A stretch of 35,660 nt of DNA from a virus. The DNA lies in IMG/VR virus record IMGVR_UViG_3300030114_000027, positions 1 through 35,660 of that record. One strand, written 5' to 3'. Position 1 is the first letter of the stretch. Each line of letters starts with the position of its first letter. This document shows, piece by piece, positions 1 through 6,081 of the stretch. A program made the position numbers and the translations under genes. The notes beneath the pieces are model-generated. The model saw only the letters and a program-made list of their open reading frames with translations. It had not been told where the DNA came from and did not search any database.

Positions 1-18
1 TTTTAAATCTTTGGGCAC

Positions 19-57
19 AAAAAAAGAGGCAAACCGTTTCGCAACGCCCTACCTCTT
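19..57 (-). terminator. Rho-independent terminator at the end of the minus-strand transcript
   Basis: Read on the minus strand, AAGAGG (57-52) pairs with CCTCTT (29-24). A run of T follows directly, opposite the A-tract at 19-25. Inside the stem is a second small helix, CGTT/AACG, closed by a GCGA (GNRA-type) loop. The signal sits downstream of the tRNA-like element and probably ends the long minus-strand operon. The outer stem is only 6 bp, so efficiency is uncertain. Confidence 0.6.
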
Positions 58-133
58 ATAAATTAATGCGAGCCGTAATTCACCAACCCGCTTTTAAAAC
101 CAAATGAAATTAAACAATAACATATAGAGTTTG

Positions 134-256
134 CTCCCCATACGGGCATCGAACCCGCTCAATCCTTACATTGGACTGCCGATATGCTTTACACGAGATG
201 CACCCCGCAGCTTGTTTATCTGGTCCCAGATTATGCACCCATACACCAATGGGGAG
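134..256 (-). tRNA. tRNA-like element (atypical, 123 nt)
   Basis: On the minus strand an acceptor-like helix CTCCCCAT (256-249) pairs with ATGGGGAG (141-134). It is immediately preceded by a textbook T-arm, GCGGG-TTCGATG-CCCGT (158-142), with no gap between T-stem and acceptor, which is tRNA geometry. Just after the 5' acceptor strand a D-arm can be drawn, GTGT-ATGGGT-GCAT. The middle is abnormal: the total is 123 nt instead of 75-95. The first hairpin after the D-arm has only a 4-nt loop (ATCTG-GGAC-CAGAT), and about 60 extra nt with further helices fill the space before the T-arm. An anticodon cannot be assigned with confidence; a GGG reading gives a poor stem. It could be a tRNA with an intron or insertion, a decayed tRNA, or a tRNA-mimicking RNA. 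A 63-codon open frame overlapping it (110-301) is probably spurious. Confidence 0.4.
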
Positions 257-424
257 TTTCATTGACGGATAATTTCGCTTTAATATACCGTCATCAAGCA
301 TTTCAAAAGCACATGTGTCAAATACCTAATACTTACACAAAGCATTATACTCACTAACAAAAACAAACCACCGTTCTCATTATGCCTTTGCAGTTATCCA
401 ATTTGCTCCACATGCGCTGATATC
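257..424 (-). other. Gap without a recognisable gene; two tiny frames
   Basis: No recognisable gene lies between the tRNA-like element and the CDS at 425. Two tiny minus-strand ATG frames tile it, 354-413 (19 codons) and 280-345 (21 codons, hydrophobic and Cys-containing). Neither has the close coupling seen at the better-supported small genes further on. The palindrome CACATGTG occurs near 310. I see no second tRNA with a T-arm here. Confidence 0.25.
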
Positions 425-790
425 TTAAATTTCTTTGTTTGACAACATCTTGTTAAACTCAGCAGCTTGTTCTGTTATGGAGGCAAGCTCTTCCGGAGTA
501 GTATCTTGAGCTTTGATAAGTTCGAACGTTACGTCGTTTAATACGCGGCTCGTACAAAATACTACGTTGTATTGCTTTTTTAATTCTTCTGTCACTCGAC
601 TGCTCGCCATAGAAGCACATTGCGCCATAGACATTGTATCTGGTGTGTAGACTACCAATATATCTTTTGGCTTAGCTTCCAACGCGTCTTGCAGTTCGTT
701 TACGCGATTCACTAACTTATTTATTTTATTCTCCATCAGCAGAATCAAACGTTCGCCTGAAGCTACTTCTAATTTTTCAATCTTGTCCAT
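425..790 (-). CDS. Hypothetical protein, coiled-coil N-terminus (121 aa)
   Basis: I do not recognise this protein. Its first 40 residues (starting MDKIEKLE) are Lys/Glu/Leu/Asn-rich with a heptad-like pattern and probably form a helix or short coiled coil. A mixed alpha/beta stretch follows, then an acidic helical tail. No membrane segment or catalytic motif is visible. The start is one base after the stop of the upstream gene at 792, so the two are probably translationally coupled. The upstream protein also begins MDKIE and has a similar Asn/Val-rich helix, so the pair may be diverged duplicates, though the similarity is short. Role unknown. Confidence 0.7.
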   Translation of the reverse strand: MDKIEKLEVASGERLILLMENKINKLVNRVNELQDALEAKPKDILVVYTPDTMSMAQCASMASSRVTEELKKQYNVVFCTSRVLNDVTFELIKAQDTTPEELASITEQAAEFNKMLSNKEI

Positions 791-791
791 T

Positions 792-1124
792 TTAGCACTT
801 TTTTAGATTTTTAGCTTCTTGATACGTGTGACTTTTTTGATATAAAGTCTCCAACTCAAATTTACCGAGTATGTTTCTTGAATCAATATTTATGACTTTG
901 TACGGTTCGTCGCGATATCGAATCGGGTTGCCTAATAAGTCCCATTGACAAGCGATCAATGCTTCATCTCCGACGGCTATGTCTTCTTTATCCATTGACA
1001 ACTTCAAATAGTTTATCACCGCAACTATGTCATTAACCTTATGGACGATCTCATTAACTTTGCCCTGAATATCATCAGGACATAAACAACCTTCTTGAAT
1101 GTTCATTTCTTCAATTTTGTCCAT
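792..1124 (-). CDS. Hypothetical protein (110 aa)
   Basis: No family is recognised. The frame is open to 1151, but I choose the ATG at 1124. It lies one base after the upstream gene's stop (TAA-T-ATG, the junction used repeatedly in this region) and gives a MDKIE start like the neighbour at 790. Residues 15-45 form a probable helix with repeated Val/Asn. The C-terminal half looks beta-rich, with a possible small barrel around an acidic, Tyr-containing segment. No Cys cluster or signal peptide is seen. It is probably an accessory early-gene product; function unknown. Confidence 0.65.
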   Translation of the reverse strand: MDKIEEMNIQEGCLCPDDIQGKVNEIVHKVNDIVAVINYLKLSMDKEDIAVGDEALIACQWDLLGNPIRYRDEPYKVINIDSRNILGKFELETLYQKSHTYQEAKNLKKC

Positions 1125-1125
1125 A

Positions 1126-1368
1126 TTACCGCTTATTAGCTTTCTCCACAAATTCGAAGCTCACCGTCTTACCGTTACTGAGTGTGTACGTACTTGTCAA
1201 TAAACTGTAATCGAGCACGACTGCAGCTTCCCCGCGTACTACTACGCACGTACCAATTTGTTCTTTAGCTTTGCTGTTCATCTCGGCTAATTTCCAAAGA
1301 CCCAAATTAACCACTACGATTAATACAACTAGCCAAATACCTGTGATGATAACGATTTTTCTTTTCAT
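1126..1368 (-). CDS. Small membrane-anchored protein (80 aa)
   Basis: I start at the ATG at 1368, the twelfth codon of a longer open frame. This gives the classic start MKRK followed by about 19 strongly hydrophobic residues (roughly 5-23), a single N-terminal membrane helix or uncleaved signal anchor. A short linker follows, then a beta-rich domain of about 50 residues. The positive N-terminus suggests the C-terminal domain faces the periplasm. The preceding 16-codon frame stops 5 bases upstream. It might be a small envelope-modifying or lysis-related phage protein, but nothing in the sequence identifies a function. Confidence 0.6.
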   Translation of the reverse strand: MKRKIVIITGIWLVVLIVVVNLGLWKLAEMNSKAKEQIGTCVVVRGEAAVVLDYSLLTSTYTLSNGKTVSFEFVEKANKR

Positions 1369-1373
1369 ACTAT

Positions 1374-1424
1374 CTATTTTGTTAATACTGTTTTCTGCCA
1401 ATCTGGATTATAATCTAAACTCAT
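1374..1424 (-). CDS. Possible micro-ORF (16 aa)
   Basis: This 16-codon frame runs ATG to TAG and encodes MSLDYNPDWQKTVLTK. The support is positional. It begins one base after the stop of the 23-codon frame upstream (TAG-T-ATG) and ends 5 bases before the start of the membrane-protein gene, so the two micro-ORFs fill the gap between two genes. The peptide has no recognisable domain. It could be a real microprotein or a leader that only carries ribosomes across the gap. Confidence 0.35.
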   Translation of the reverse strand: MSLDYNPDWQKTVLTK

Positions 1425-1425
1425 A

Positions 1426-1497
1426 CTATTTCTTTTTAAATTGGAATATGCGCTTTTCAAAGTTGTAAGTTGCCCCGAGGAGTTGTTTCTTTTTCAT
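1426..1497 (-). CDS. Possible small basic peptide (23 aa)
   Basis: A 23-codon frame starts MKKKQLLG and ends in FKKK; it is strongly basic with a few aromatic residues. It starts 8 bases after the stop of the upstream gene at 1508 and ends one base before the next micro-ORF. Such peptides can bind nucleic acid or membranes, but no function can be read from it. It is supported by tight packing and by the absence of any alternative gene in 1369-1507. Confidence 0.35.
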   Translation of the reverse strand: MKKKQLLGATYNFEKRIFQFKKK

Positions 1498-1507
1498 GTC
1501 AAGTTAT

Positions 1508-1726
1508 TTATAGTTCCAAAACCCAGCACAAAGAGCCGTCCATTTTACGACCTTTGACAAATGTAACCGTAACATTTTGCTCTACCAGCTGTTCCAAAGT
1601 AAGTTCCGGATCGCCAATTCTTGGTTGCTCTGCAGTTCCTAACATTACCATAACCCAAGGAATGTCTTTTGAATTGGGGTCGGGCAAGCGACTATACGCG
1701 CCCTTTATTTTATCTAATAGATTCAT
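1508..1726 (-). CDS. Hypothetical protein (72 aa)
   Basis: A small, unrecognised, mixed alpha/beta protein. It starts with a probable helix (MNLLDKIKGAY), followed by Pro/Asp-rich turns and a C-terminal beta hairpin rich in Val and Thr. Its ATG overlaps the TGA of the upstream gene (ATGA), a typical coupled arrangement. There are no cysteine clusters, membrane segment or catalytic motif. Confidence 0.6.
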   Translation of the reverse strand: MNLLDKIKGAYSRLPDPNSKDIPWVMVMLGTAEQPRIGDPELTLEQLVEQNVTVTFVKGRKMDGSLCWVLEL

Positions 1727-2034
1727 ACTATCTGTCGTTTAAAGTAAACTTCTATGTAAAATTTCCCATGATAAGCGTGAATAAGCTCCCAACCCTCATC
1801 GCTTAATTTTTTCAATTCATCCAAATCCATCATATCCCAACGATGTTTTTGAAATTCAAACTTGGGAAGTTCGGTTGTCAAATTTTGACATTCTTGCTCC
1901 AATGACCATAATACAAGATCAGCTGCATCTCTAGTAGCTCTACTCCCGCTTTCGGCGTGGAATATTTCAAACGGGCTTTCGCATTCAACTGTCCAGCCGT
2001 TATCTATTAACAATCTTTCGTCTTTGTCTGTCAT
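1723..2034 (-). CDS. DUF4177-like small protein (103 aa)
   Basis: The frame is open further upstream from a GTG at 2115, but I prefer the ATG at 2034 because a separate 23-codon frame occupies the sequence in between. The C-terminal 35 residues have the pattern of the small DUF4177-type fold: a hydrophobic strand, a Leu-rich turn helix, the DEGWELI segment, then a strand ending FKRQ. The N-terminal 60 residues are acidic and unrecognised. DUF4177 proteins are common in phages and their function is unknown. The TGA overlaps the ATG of the next gene. Confidence 0.6.
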   Translation of the reverse strand: MTDKDERLLIDNGWTVECESPFEIFHAESGSRATRDAADLVLWSLEQECQNLTTELPKFEFQKHRWDMMDLDELKKLSDEGWELIHAYHGKFYIEVYFKRQIV

Positions 2035-2047
2035 ACTATTTGTTGTT

Positions 2048-2119
2048 TTATTTTGTTGCAAAATTATCGTCTTTCCGATACGCCAACCATACTGCGTAAT
2101 TCTGAGGTCTTTCACTCAT
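2048..2119 (-). CDS. Possible microprotein (23 aa)
   Basis: A 23-codon ATG-to-TAA frame begins MSERPQNYAVWLAYRKDDN. An in-frame ATG three codons upstream (2128) would make it 26 residues. It sits between the 35-codon frame upstream and the DUF4177-like gene downstream, with gaps of about 13-25 bases. The aromatic, charged composition is protein-like rather than low-complexity. An overlapping GTG-initiated extension of the downstream gene competes for this stretch, so support is moderate to weak. Confidence 0.35.
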   Translation of the reverse strand: MSERPQNYAVWLAYRKDDNFATK

Positions 2120-2142
2120 GGGTCGCATTTCCGGATTTCTTT

Positions 2143-2250
2143 TTAGTTTAAGCAAAACATAAAATTCCAATCCCCGTACTTAATTCCTTGGTAAATTGTC
2201 AATCTTTCTATCTTGAAAGGATATATGGAATCGTTGCGGATAAATTGCAT
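2143..2250 (-). CDS. Small protein (35 aa), coupled to the upstream gene
   Basis: This 35-codon frame starts exactly one base after the stop of the 415-aa gene (TAA-T-ATG), the same junction used by several larger genes in this region, and ends in TAA. The peptide begins MQFIRNDSIYPF and is rich in Ile, Tyr and Phe with scattered charges. No transmembrane segment or motif is apparent. Function unknown. Confidence 0.45.
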   Translation of the reverse strand: MQFIRNDSIYPFKIERLTIYQGIKYGDWNFMFCLN

Positions 2251-2251
2251 A

Positions 2252-3499
2252 TTATTTATTCTTTTTGAGCACCGCTCCTGTGAAATAATCCTTTTTGGTT
2301 TTCTGAGTTGTAATAACTTTGGTCTGCGATTTTAGTAGTTCGTCGTGCTGTCTACCCTGCCCTCTAGCAATTGGAGTTTCGTCAGCGGTAGTTTCCCTCC
2401 TCTTTAATTGTTCCTCTGCAGCAAAGGCAGCAGCGCGCTTTTCCAACTCAACCTTTTGGGCTTGTATCTTGGCTAGGAATATGTTTCTTATGCTTTCGCC
2501 CTTTTCTTTTTCAACGTCGGTTACGTCTTCCGCCTCAATATCCTCAATGTCGTCTTTAGCATTCTTTTGTATTACATTGAAGTCATAATTCTCTTGGCTT
2601 GGGTAACTCATTTCCGCTTCTGGGTCAAAGTCCCCACTCACATTTACAAACTTAGCATAATAGCTATTGTGCAACCCCGCTACTAATTTCTTCAAGTCCC
2701 AATTCATACGAGCTGCAACGCGCCCCAATATGATTTCTTTCAAGTTGATTGTTTTGAGGATTTCCTTTTGGATATGGTTTTGTATTTCAACTTCTATATT
2801 AATGTCCAAAACCCCATTGATGTTTAATATGTCCCCCTCTGACTCTTTCCTGATTTGCTCCAATACCCGTAACATTGCATTGAAAGCATCCATTGTATTG
2901 AGGCTTGTGTATCTCGTTCTCATTTGGGAATACATCCAAGCCAATTCGTCCAGCCTTGGGCGCTTATTGTACAACCTGACATCTACCACTTTGTTCCGGA
3001 ACTCTTCCCGTTGCCGCTCAATATTGACTATATTCTTTTTCAGCACCCGCCTTACATCTCCCTCGTCCATAGCAATCCCATTATCCTCCCCCATAATACG
3101 AACTACTTCCGGAACCGTAAACATCTTACCCAATAGCTCTGTTACATCATCCTCAAACGGGATACTAGCTATACGGTTTTTCTTATCCATTCCAGCGTAC
3201 CGTCCTTTCCGATTATAGGCCATAGCCTTTGCGGTATTTGCTTTGGCATTCAAACTATTCCACTTACTCTTTATCTCCAAAAGGTATTCCTGTTCTTTGG
3301 GGCTCAAGTGTTCAATACATTTCTTGAGCCTATGGGGAAGCATAGCTATATTAATATCCTCCCCTGTAGAGACGGGGATATGCGTCTGTGTTAGAACTTT
3401 ATTTTGTTTATACGCTACCCACTTCAAATACTCCTTGGGATTTGTTACGTCCTCAGGGATATTAATTATTTTTCTTTCATCAAAATCTTCTTCGCTCAT
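2252..3499 (-). CDS. Large hypothetical protein, possibly DNA-packaging (terminase small subunit)-like (415 aa)
   Basis: An acidic N-terminus (1-20) precedes a mostly helical protein. Residues about 125-155 contain MFTVPEVVRIMGEDNG, reminiscent of a helix-turn-helix. Residues about 180-230 are a charged helical segment with a LDELAWMYSQMR core and a long helix ending QIRKESEGD. The last 90 residues are highly charged and probably disordered, ending in Lys-rich sequence. An N-terminal DNA-binding region, central helices and a flexible charged tail resemble some terminase small subunits and phage DNA-binding adaptors. I see no diagnostic motif, and no large terminase lies in the window, so this is a weak inference. 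The next small gene begins one base after its stop. Confidence 0.6.
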   Translation of the reverse strand: MSEEDFDERKIINIPEDVTNPKEYLKWVAYKQNKVLTQTHIPVSTGEDINIAMLPHRLKKCIEHLSPKEQEYLLEIKSKWNSLNAKANTAKAMAYNRKGRYAGMDKKNRIASIPFEDDVTELLGKMFTVPEVVRIMGEDNGIAMDEGDVRRVLKKNIVNIERQREEFRNKVVDVRLYNKRPRLDELAWMYSQMRTRYTSLNTMDAFNAMLRVLEQIRKESEGDILNINGVLDINIEVEIQNHIQKEILKTINLKEIILGRVAARMNWDLKKLVAGLHNSYYAKFVNVSGDFDPEAEMSYPSQENYDFNVIQKNAKDDIEDIEAEDVTDVEKEKGESIRNIFLAKIQAQKVELEKRAAAFAAEEQLKRRETTADETPIARGQGRQHDELLKSQTKVITTQKTKKDYFTGAVLKKNK

Positions 3500-3510
3500 T
3501 ACGTTGCTTT

Positions 3511-3819
3511 TTATTTCTTTTGACTTTTTATAATTGCTTCACTTTTATTCTTTGCGTTTCTTTTGCGTTTCTTATCATCCTGAAAGCACAAACGGTCTAC
3601 ATATAAAATGCAAACCGTCTCGTCAATCTTTATGTCAGGTTCTACTACTTTAACAACCTTATACCTTCCTGACGACTCCAATGCTTTCTCCACTATCCTT
3701 CGCTTTAATAAGCGGGTCAATAGTACCCTACATTTATTCGGTTCGTACCTTACTACTTTTGTCGGATACTTTTCAACCGCTTTTATTATTTCCCTGAGTT
3801 CTTTCTCTAATAAGTCCAT
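3511..3819 (-). CDS. Hypothetical basic protein (102 aa)
   Basis: A small unrecognised protein. The first 70 residues are alternating helices and strands, with a hydrophobic strand (VCILYVDRLCF) near residue 70. The last 25 residues are almost entirely Lys/Arg/Asn/Ser and probably disordered and nucleic-acid-contacting. The start overlaps the end of the two-helix membrane protein gene by 13 bases, which implies coupled expression. Ten or so bases separate it from the 415-aa gene. Confidence 0.65.
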   Translation of the reverse strand: MDLLEKELREIIKAVEKYPTKVVRYEPNKCRVLLTRLLKRRIVEKALESSGRYKVVKVVEPDIKIDETVCILYVDRLCFQDDKKRKRNAKNKSEAIIKSQKK

Positions 3820-3980
3820 AACAATATATATACGGCTACCGCCAAAGCCGCTGAAAATACAGACAAAAATACGTTCGTTCTGAATTTACCCCACTTTACT
3901 TTTTTCATCAACTGAAATGTCAAAGTGTACACGACCAAATACGCTATAAAGTCCAAAGCCATAAATGCTAATATTTTCAT
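3807..3980 (-). CDS. Small two-helix membrane protein (57 aa), holin-like
   Basis: This gene is too short for routine ORF calling but well supported. The ATG overlaps the TGA of the upstream gene (ATGA), and the end overlaps the next gene by 13 bases. The 57-residue product has two hydrophobic segments, about residues 4-23 (ILAFMALDFIAYLVVYTLTF) and about 37-55. A basic loop containing KKVKWGKFR lies between them. Short hydrophobic hairpins of this size are typical of class II holins and of phage inner-membrane accessory proteins. No endolysin is visible next to it, so holin is only one possibility. Confidence 0.65.
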   Translation of the reverse strand: MKILAFMALDFIAYLVVYTLTFQLMKKVKWGKFRTNVFLSVFSAALAVAVYILLWTY

Positions 3981-4270
3981 ACTGTTTTATTTTTGTCGGC
4001 AATAATCATTTTTACTCCCCCACTGACATTCTTCAAATCTCCCAATATAAACGATAGCCCGCGGTCTAAATATTGCTTGCGTTGCTTTAAATCTTTTAAT
4101 GTCTTTTGGCAATTTTTTATACCTGATTTATAAACTAATCCCGTTTTATCTTGCATTGCTTCATACCATGCTAAACTAGATTTGTAAGTTTCAATGCTTT
4201 GACTATTACCCGTTATCAACGCTATTTGAGCTTGTAGTTGAACTGCGCGCTTCTTTGTTAAGATTTTCAT
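3977..4270 (-). CDS. Hypothetical helical basic protein (97 aa)
   Basis: Almost entirely helical by composition: many Lys, Gln, Leu and Ala, with a possible coiled coil over residues 45-70 (KTLKDLKQRKQYLD). No known family. Both ends use ATGA overlaps, with the gene upstream at 4267 and the small membrane protein downstream. The three are therefore very likely translated as a unit and may act together, perhaps at the membrane. Confidence 0.65.
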   Translation of the reverse strand: MKILTKKRAVQLQAQIALITGNSQSIETYKSSLAWYEAMQDKTGLVYKSGIKNCQKTLKDLKQRKQYLDRGLSFILGDLKNVSGGVKMIIADKNKTV

Positions 4271-4809
4271 ACGGGTATCAAATTTATTCCCGCTCTTAAT
4301 GCACTTAATACTCCAGCTATGTCTAGCACAACCTGCGGCAAAACAAAGAACAATTTCAAAGCGGCTTGCAATAAATCAATCAACACTTTAGACACTGAAT
4401 CCAACATTGTAAGCAATGTATTCTTCTTTATCTTACTTTCTAATAGAATAGACGCTGGGTTTGGAGCAGCCGTCCCTATAACGGTTGGAACTAATATAGA
4501 AGCGACGGTTGTTTGTAACCCCTCTTGAATTTGTTTAACCCCGCTAACCACATTCTTGTACGCTACTTTTATTTCTATTATTTTATCATCCACAAACGAA
4601 CGCCCTGCGTTATGAAAATAATCTACCAATTCTTTTGTTAACGTATCACGTTGTTCTTTTGTTTTGCACTGTTCGAACATCGGTTTATAATCGGGAATCA
4701 GCCCAACCATATTGTTAACGATAGAATCAAAATCTAATCCTGGTAATGTTATCGAACTGTCGGAACTCAAAGCGGTTACTGCCGCTTGCATATCTGCTAT
4801 TGTTGCCAT
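4267..4809 (-). CDS. Hypothetical protein with hydrophobic C-terminal helices (180 aa)
   Basis: Not recognised. Residues 1-60 are Ala/Ser/Asp-rich. Residues 60-110 are helical and end in a Val/Ile/Pro-rich strand with small residues. Residues about 130-180 are strongly hydrophobic and helical (SVSKVLIDLLQAALKLFF, then VLDIAGVLSALRAG) and could be one or two membrane-associating helices. It begins one base after the upstream stop (TAA-T-ATG). With the helical and two-TM proteins downstream it forms a tight three-gene cluster. A membrane-linked or particle-associated role is a guess. Confidence 0.65.
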   Translation of the reverse strand: MATIADMQAAVTALSSDSSITLPGLDFDSIVNNMVGLIPDYKPMFEQCKTKEQRDTLTKELVDYFHNAGRSFVDDKIIEIKVAYKNVVSGVKQIQEGLQTTVASILVPTVIGTAAPNPASILLESKIKKNTLLTMLDSVSKVLIDLLQAALKLFFVLPQVVLDIAGVLSALRAGINLIPV

Positions 4810-4810
4810 A

Positions 4811-5146
4811 TTACTTTTGTGTCGCTGATATTATTACTAATTTTTCTACGGGAACATTCATACGCAAAGCAATTTCTTCCAAAGTGAATGTTGATATGCC
4901 CGATTCTGTTTGAAAATCTTTTCCCGATTCGTCCAAATAAATATCAAACGTATTATACATTGGTGCTCTTTGTATAAGAGCCGTATATCTACCTTGGTTA
5001 TCTTCTTTTAGCTCTACATCAAAAACTTCATTGTCTTTATCCCCAAAAGCCAAACTTCCAATAGTTTCGAATATTTTGTAATGTTTCAATACCTTACCCA
5101 TTGATACGAGAACTAATTTGTCCCCCGCTTTTAATTGCTTAGTCAT
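4811..5146 (-). CDS. Hypothetical beta-rich protein (111 aa)
   Basis: The N-terminal half reads as a small beta-barrel-like domain: a KAGDKLVLVSMGK strand-turn-strand opening, then alternating hydrophobic strands. The C-terminal segment ends with a helix and strand containing LRMNVPVEKLVII. No known family. The 5' end overlaps the upstream gene by 8 bases. There are no Cys clusters and no signal peptide. Function unknown. Confidence 0.65.
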   Translation of the reverse strand: MTKQLKAGDKLVLVSMGKVLKHYKIFETIGSLAFGDKDNEVFDVELKEDNQGRYTALIQRAPMYNTFDIYLDESGKDFQTESGISTFTLEEIALRMNVPVEKLVIISATQK

Positions 5147-5516
5147 TGTATTGTGCCTCCAAATTTCTTTTATAAAGTTCTAATTCTTGAGAAATTTTTT
5201 CATCTATTGGAGTCGGTGTGTAAACATCAACCCAATTTGCCTTTTCTTTAGGTTCGTTGCAAGCGTACTGCTCCAGTGGCATCTCATATTCGACAACTTC
5301 CCAAGGATATTTGTTCATAAAGTTATCAAACACTTCAATCAATACCCGTAATTTTAAAGTGTCTATCAAATTCAAAGAACGATAGCATATTTCAGCCCAA
5401 TGAGAAATACTCAAAGAATCACGCACTATACCGTTATTCCAATTCTGAGCATAAATGTCCTTGCCGTTTTCATCTACGGATTTCAATAAATAAAAATTTC
5501 CCTTTGGAGTTTCCAT
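5139..5516 (-). CDS. Hypothetical protein (125 aa)
   Basis: An unrecognised soluble protein rich in Trp, Tyr and Glu. The first 35 residues look like a short beta meander. The middle is helical (LRVLIEVFDNFMNKYPWE) and the C-terminus is an acidic helix. It starts one base after the stop of the 185-aa gene (TAA-T-ATG) and overlaps the next gene. It is part of a run of small accessory genes downstream of the UvrD-like helicase. Confidence 0.65.
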   Translation of the reverse strand: METPKGNFYLLKSVDENGKDIYAQNWNNGIVRDSLSISHWAEICYRSLNLIDTLKLRVLIEVFDNFMNKYPWEVVEYEMPLEQYACNEPKEKANWVDVYTPTPIDEKISQELELYKRNLEAQYND

Positions 5517-5517
5517 A

Positions 5518-6075
5518 TTATATTTTTGGTTTTATTATTAGTTTACCTTTTGGATAAGCAGTTGTGCGTTCTAGTCTATTTTTCTCTGATACTAGGAAGG
5601 CATACGGTTTATCGTTCATATTTGGTAACGTTGTTTCAATATTCCCTTCTTTTAATACCAATCTCCAACCCTCAACTTTCGGTTTAACGTACTTGGTTTT
5701 TGATTCTGTTATGCCATATTTCATATGTAACCCAAACGCCCTCTTTTCTTCATACGTCGGTTCGATTACTGTTCGCTGCCATTCTTCAAGAGCTTCTTCA
5801 TTTTTTTCGAAAAACCCTTTTGGCATTAAATCTGATTCACACACAACTTTTTCAGGGCAGATAAATTTCTCAAGTGCTTGCTGAACAGTCTCGTCAATTT
5901 CCGGAGTACAAATTTCCCCGTCTGAATTAGCCGATCCGAATATTTGGTCATGCCAACGTTCAAGGGCATCTTCATAAGATTCTTCTCCTCCCTCTATTTT
6001 CCACCCACTTTCTTCACCTGCATCAAATTTACTCATATAGTCAAACCCGTAATCTTCAGGTCTTGGTTTATTCAT
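5518..6075 (-). CDS. Hypothetical acidic protein (185 aa)
   Basis: An acidic protein with the N-terminal third rich in Glu, Gly and Trp. The middle holds a helix with EEWQRTVIEPTYEEKRAFG. The last 60 residues look beta-rich and end KGKLIIKPKI. Repeated acidic EExxEDALERW and EEALEEWQR segments suggest two similar amphipathic helices. No family recognised. It is seven bases downstream of the helicase gene and so probably co-transcribed with it. Confidence 0.65.
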   Translation of the reverse strand: MNKPRPEDYGFDYMSKFDAGEESGWKIEGGEESYEDALERWHDQIFGSANSDGEICTPEIDETVQQALEKFICPEKVVCESDLMPKGFFEKNEEALEEWQRTVIEPTYEEKRAFGLHMKYGITESKTKYVKPKVEGWRLVLKEGNIETTLPNMNDKPYAFLVSEKNRLERTTAYPKGKLIIKPKI

Positions 6076-6081
6076 AACGTT

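Noticed and set aside
110-301. 63-codon minus-strand open frame (MLDDGILKRN...)
   Set aside because: It covers the tRNA-like element almost completely, and the paired acceptor and T-arm explain the sequence better; kept only as a caution.
315-424. Second tRNA-like stretch (a D-arm-like AATTGGATAA loop and CATGTG pairing)
   Set aside because: No T-arm with TTCRA and no anticodon arm can be formed, so it does not qualify as a tRNA.
2667-3218. 183-codon plus-strand open frame
   Set aside because: It lies antisense to the 415-aa gene and its product is Ser/Leu/Ile-rich shadow sequence with no motif; no plus-strand promoter or neighbours support it.
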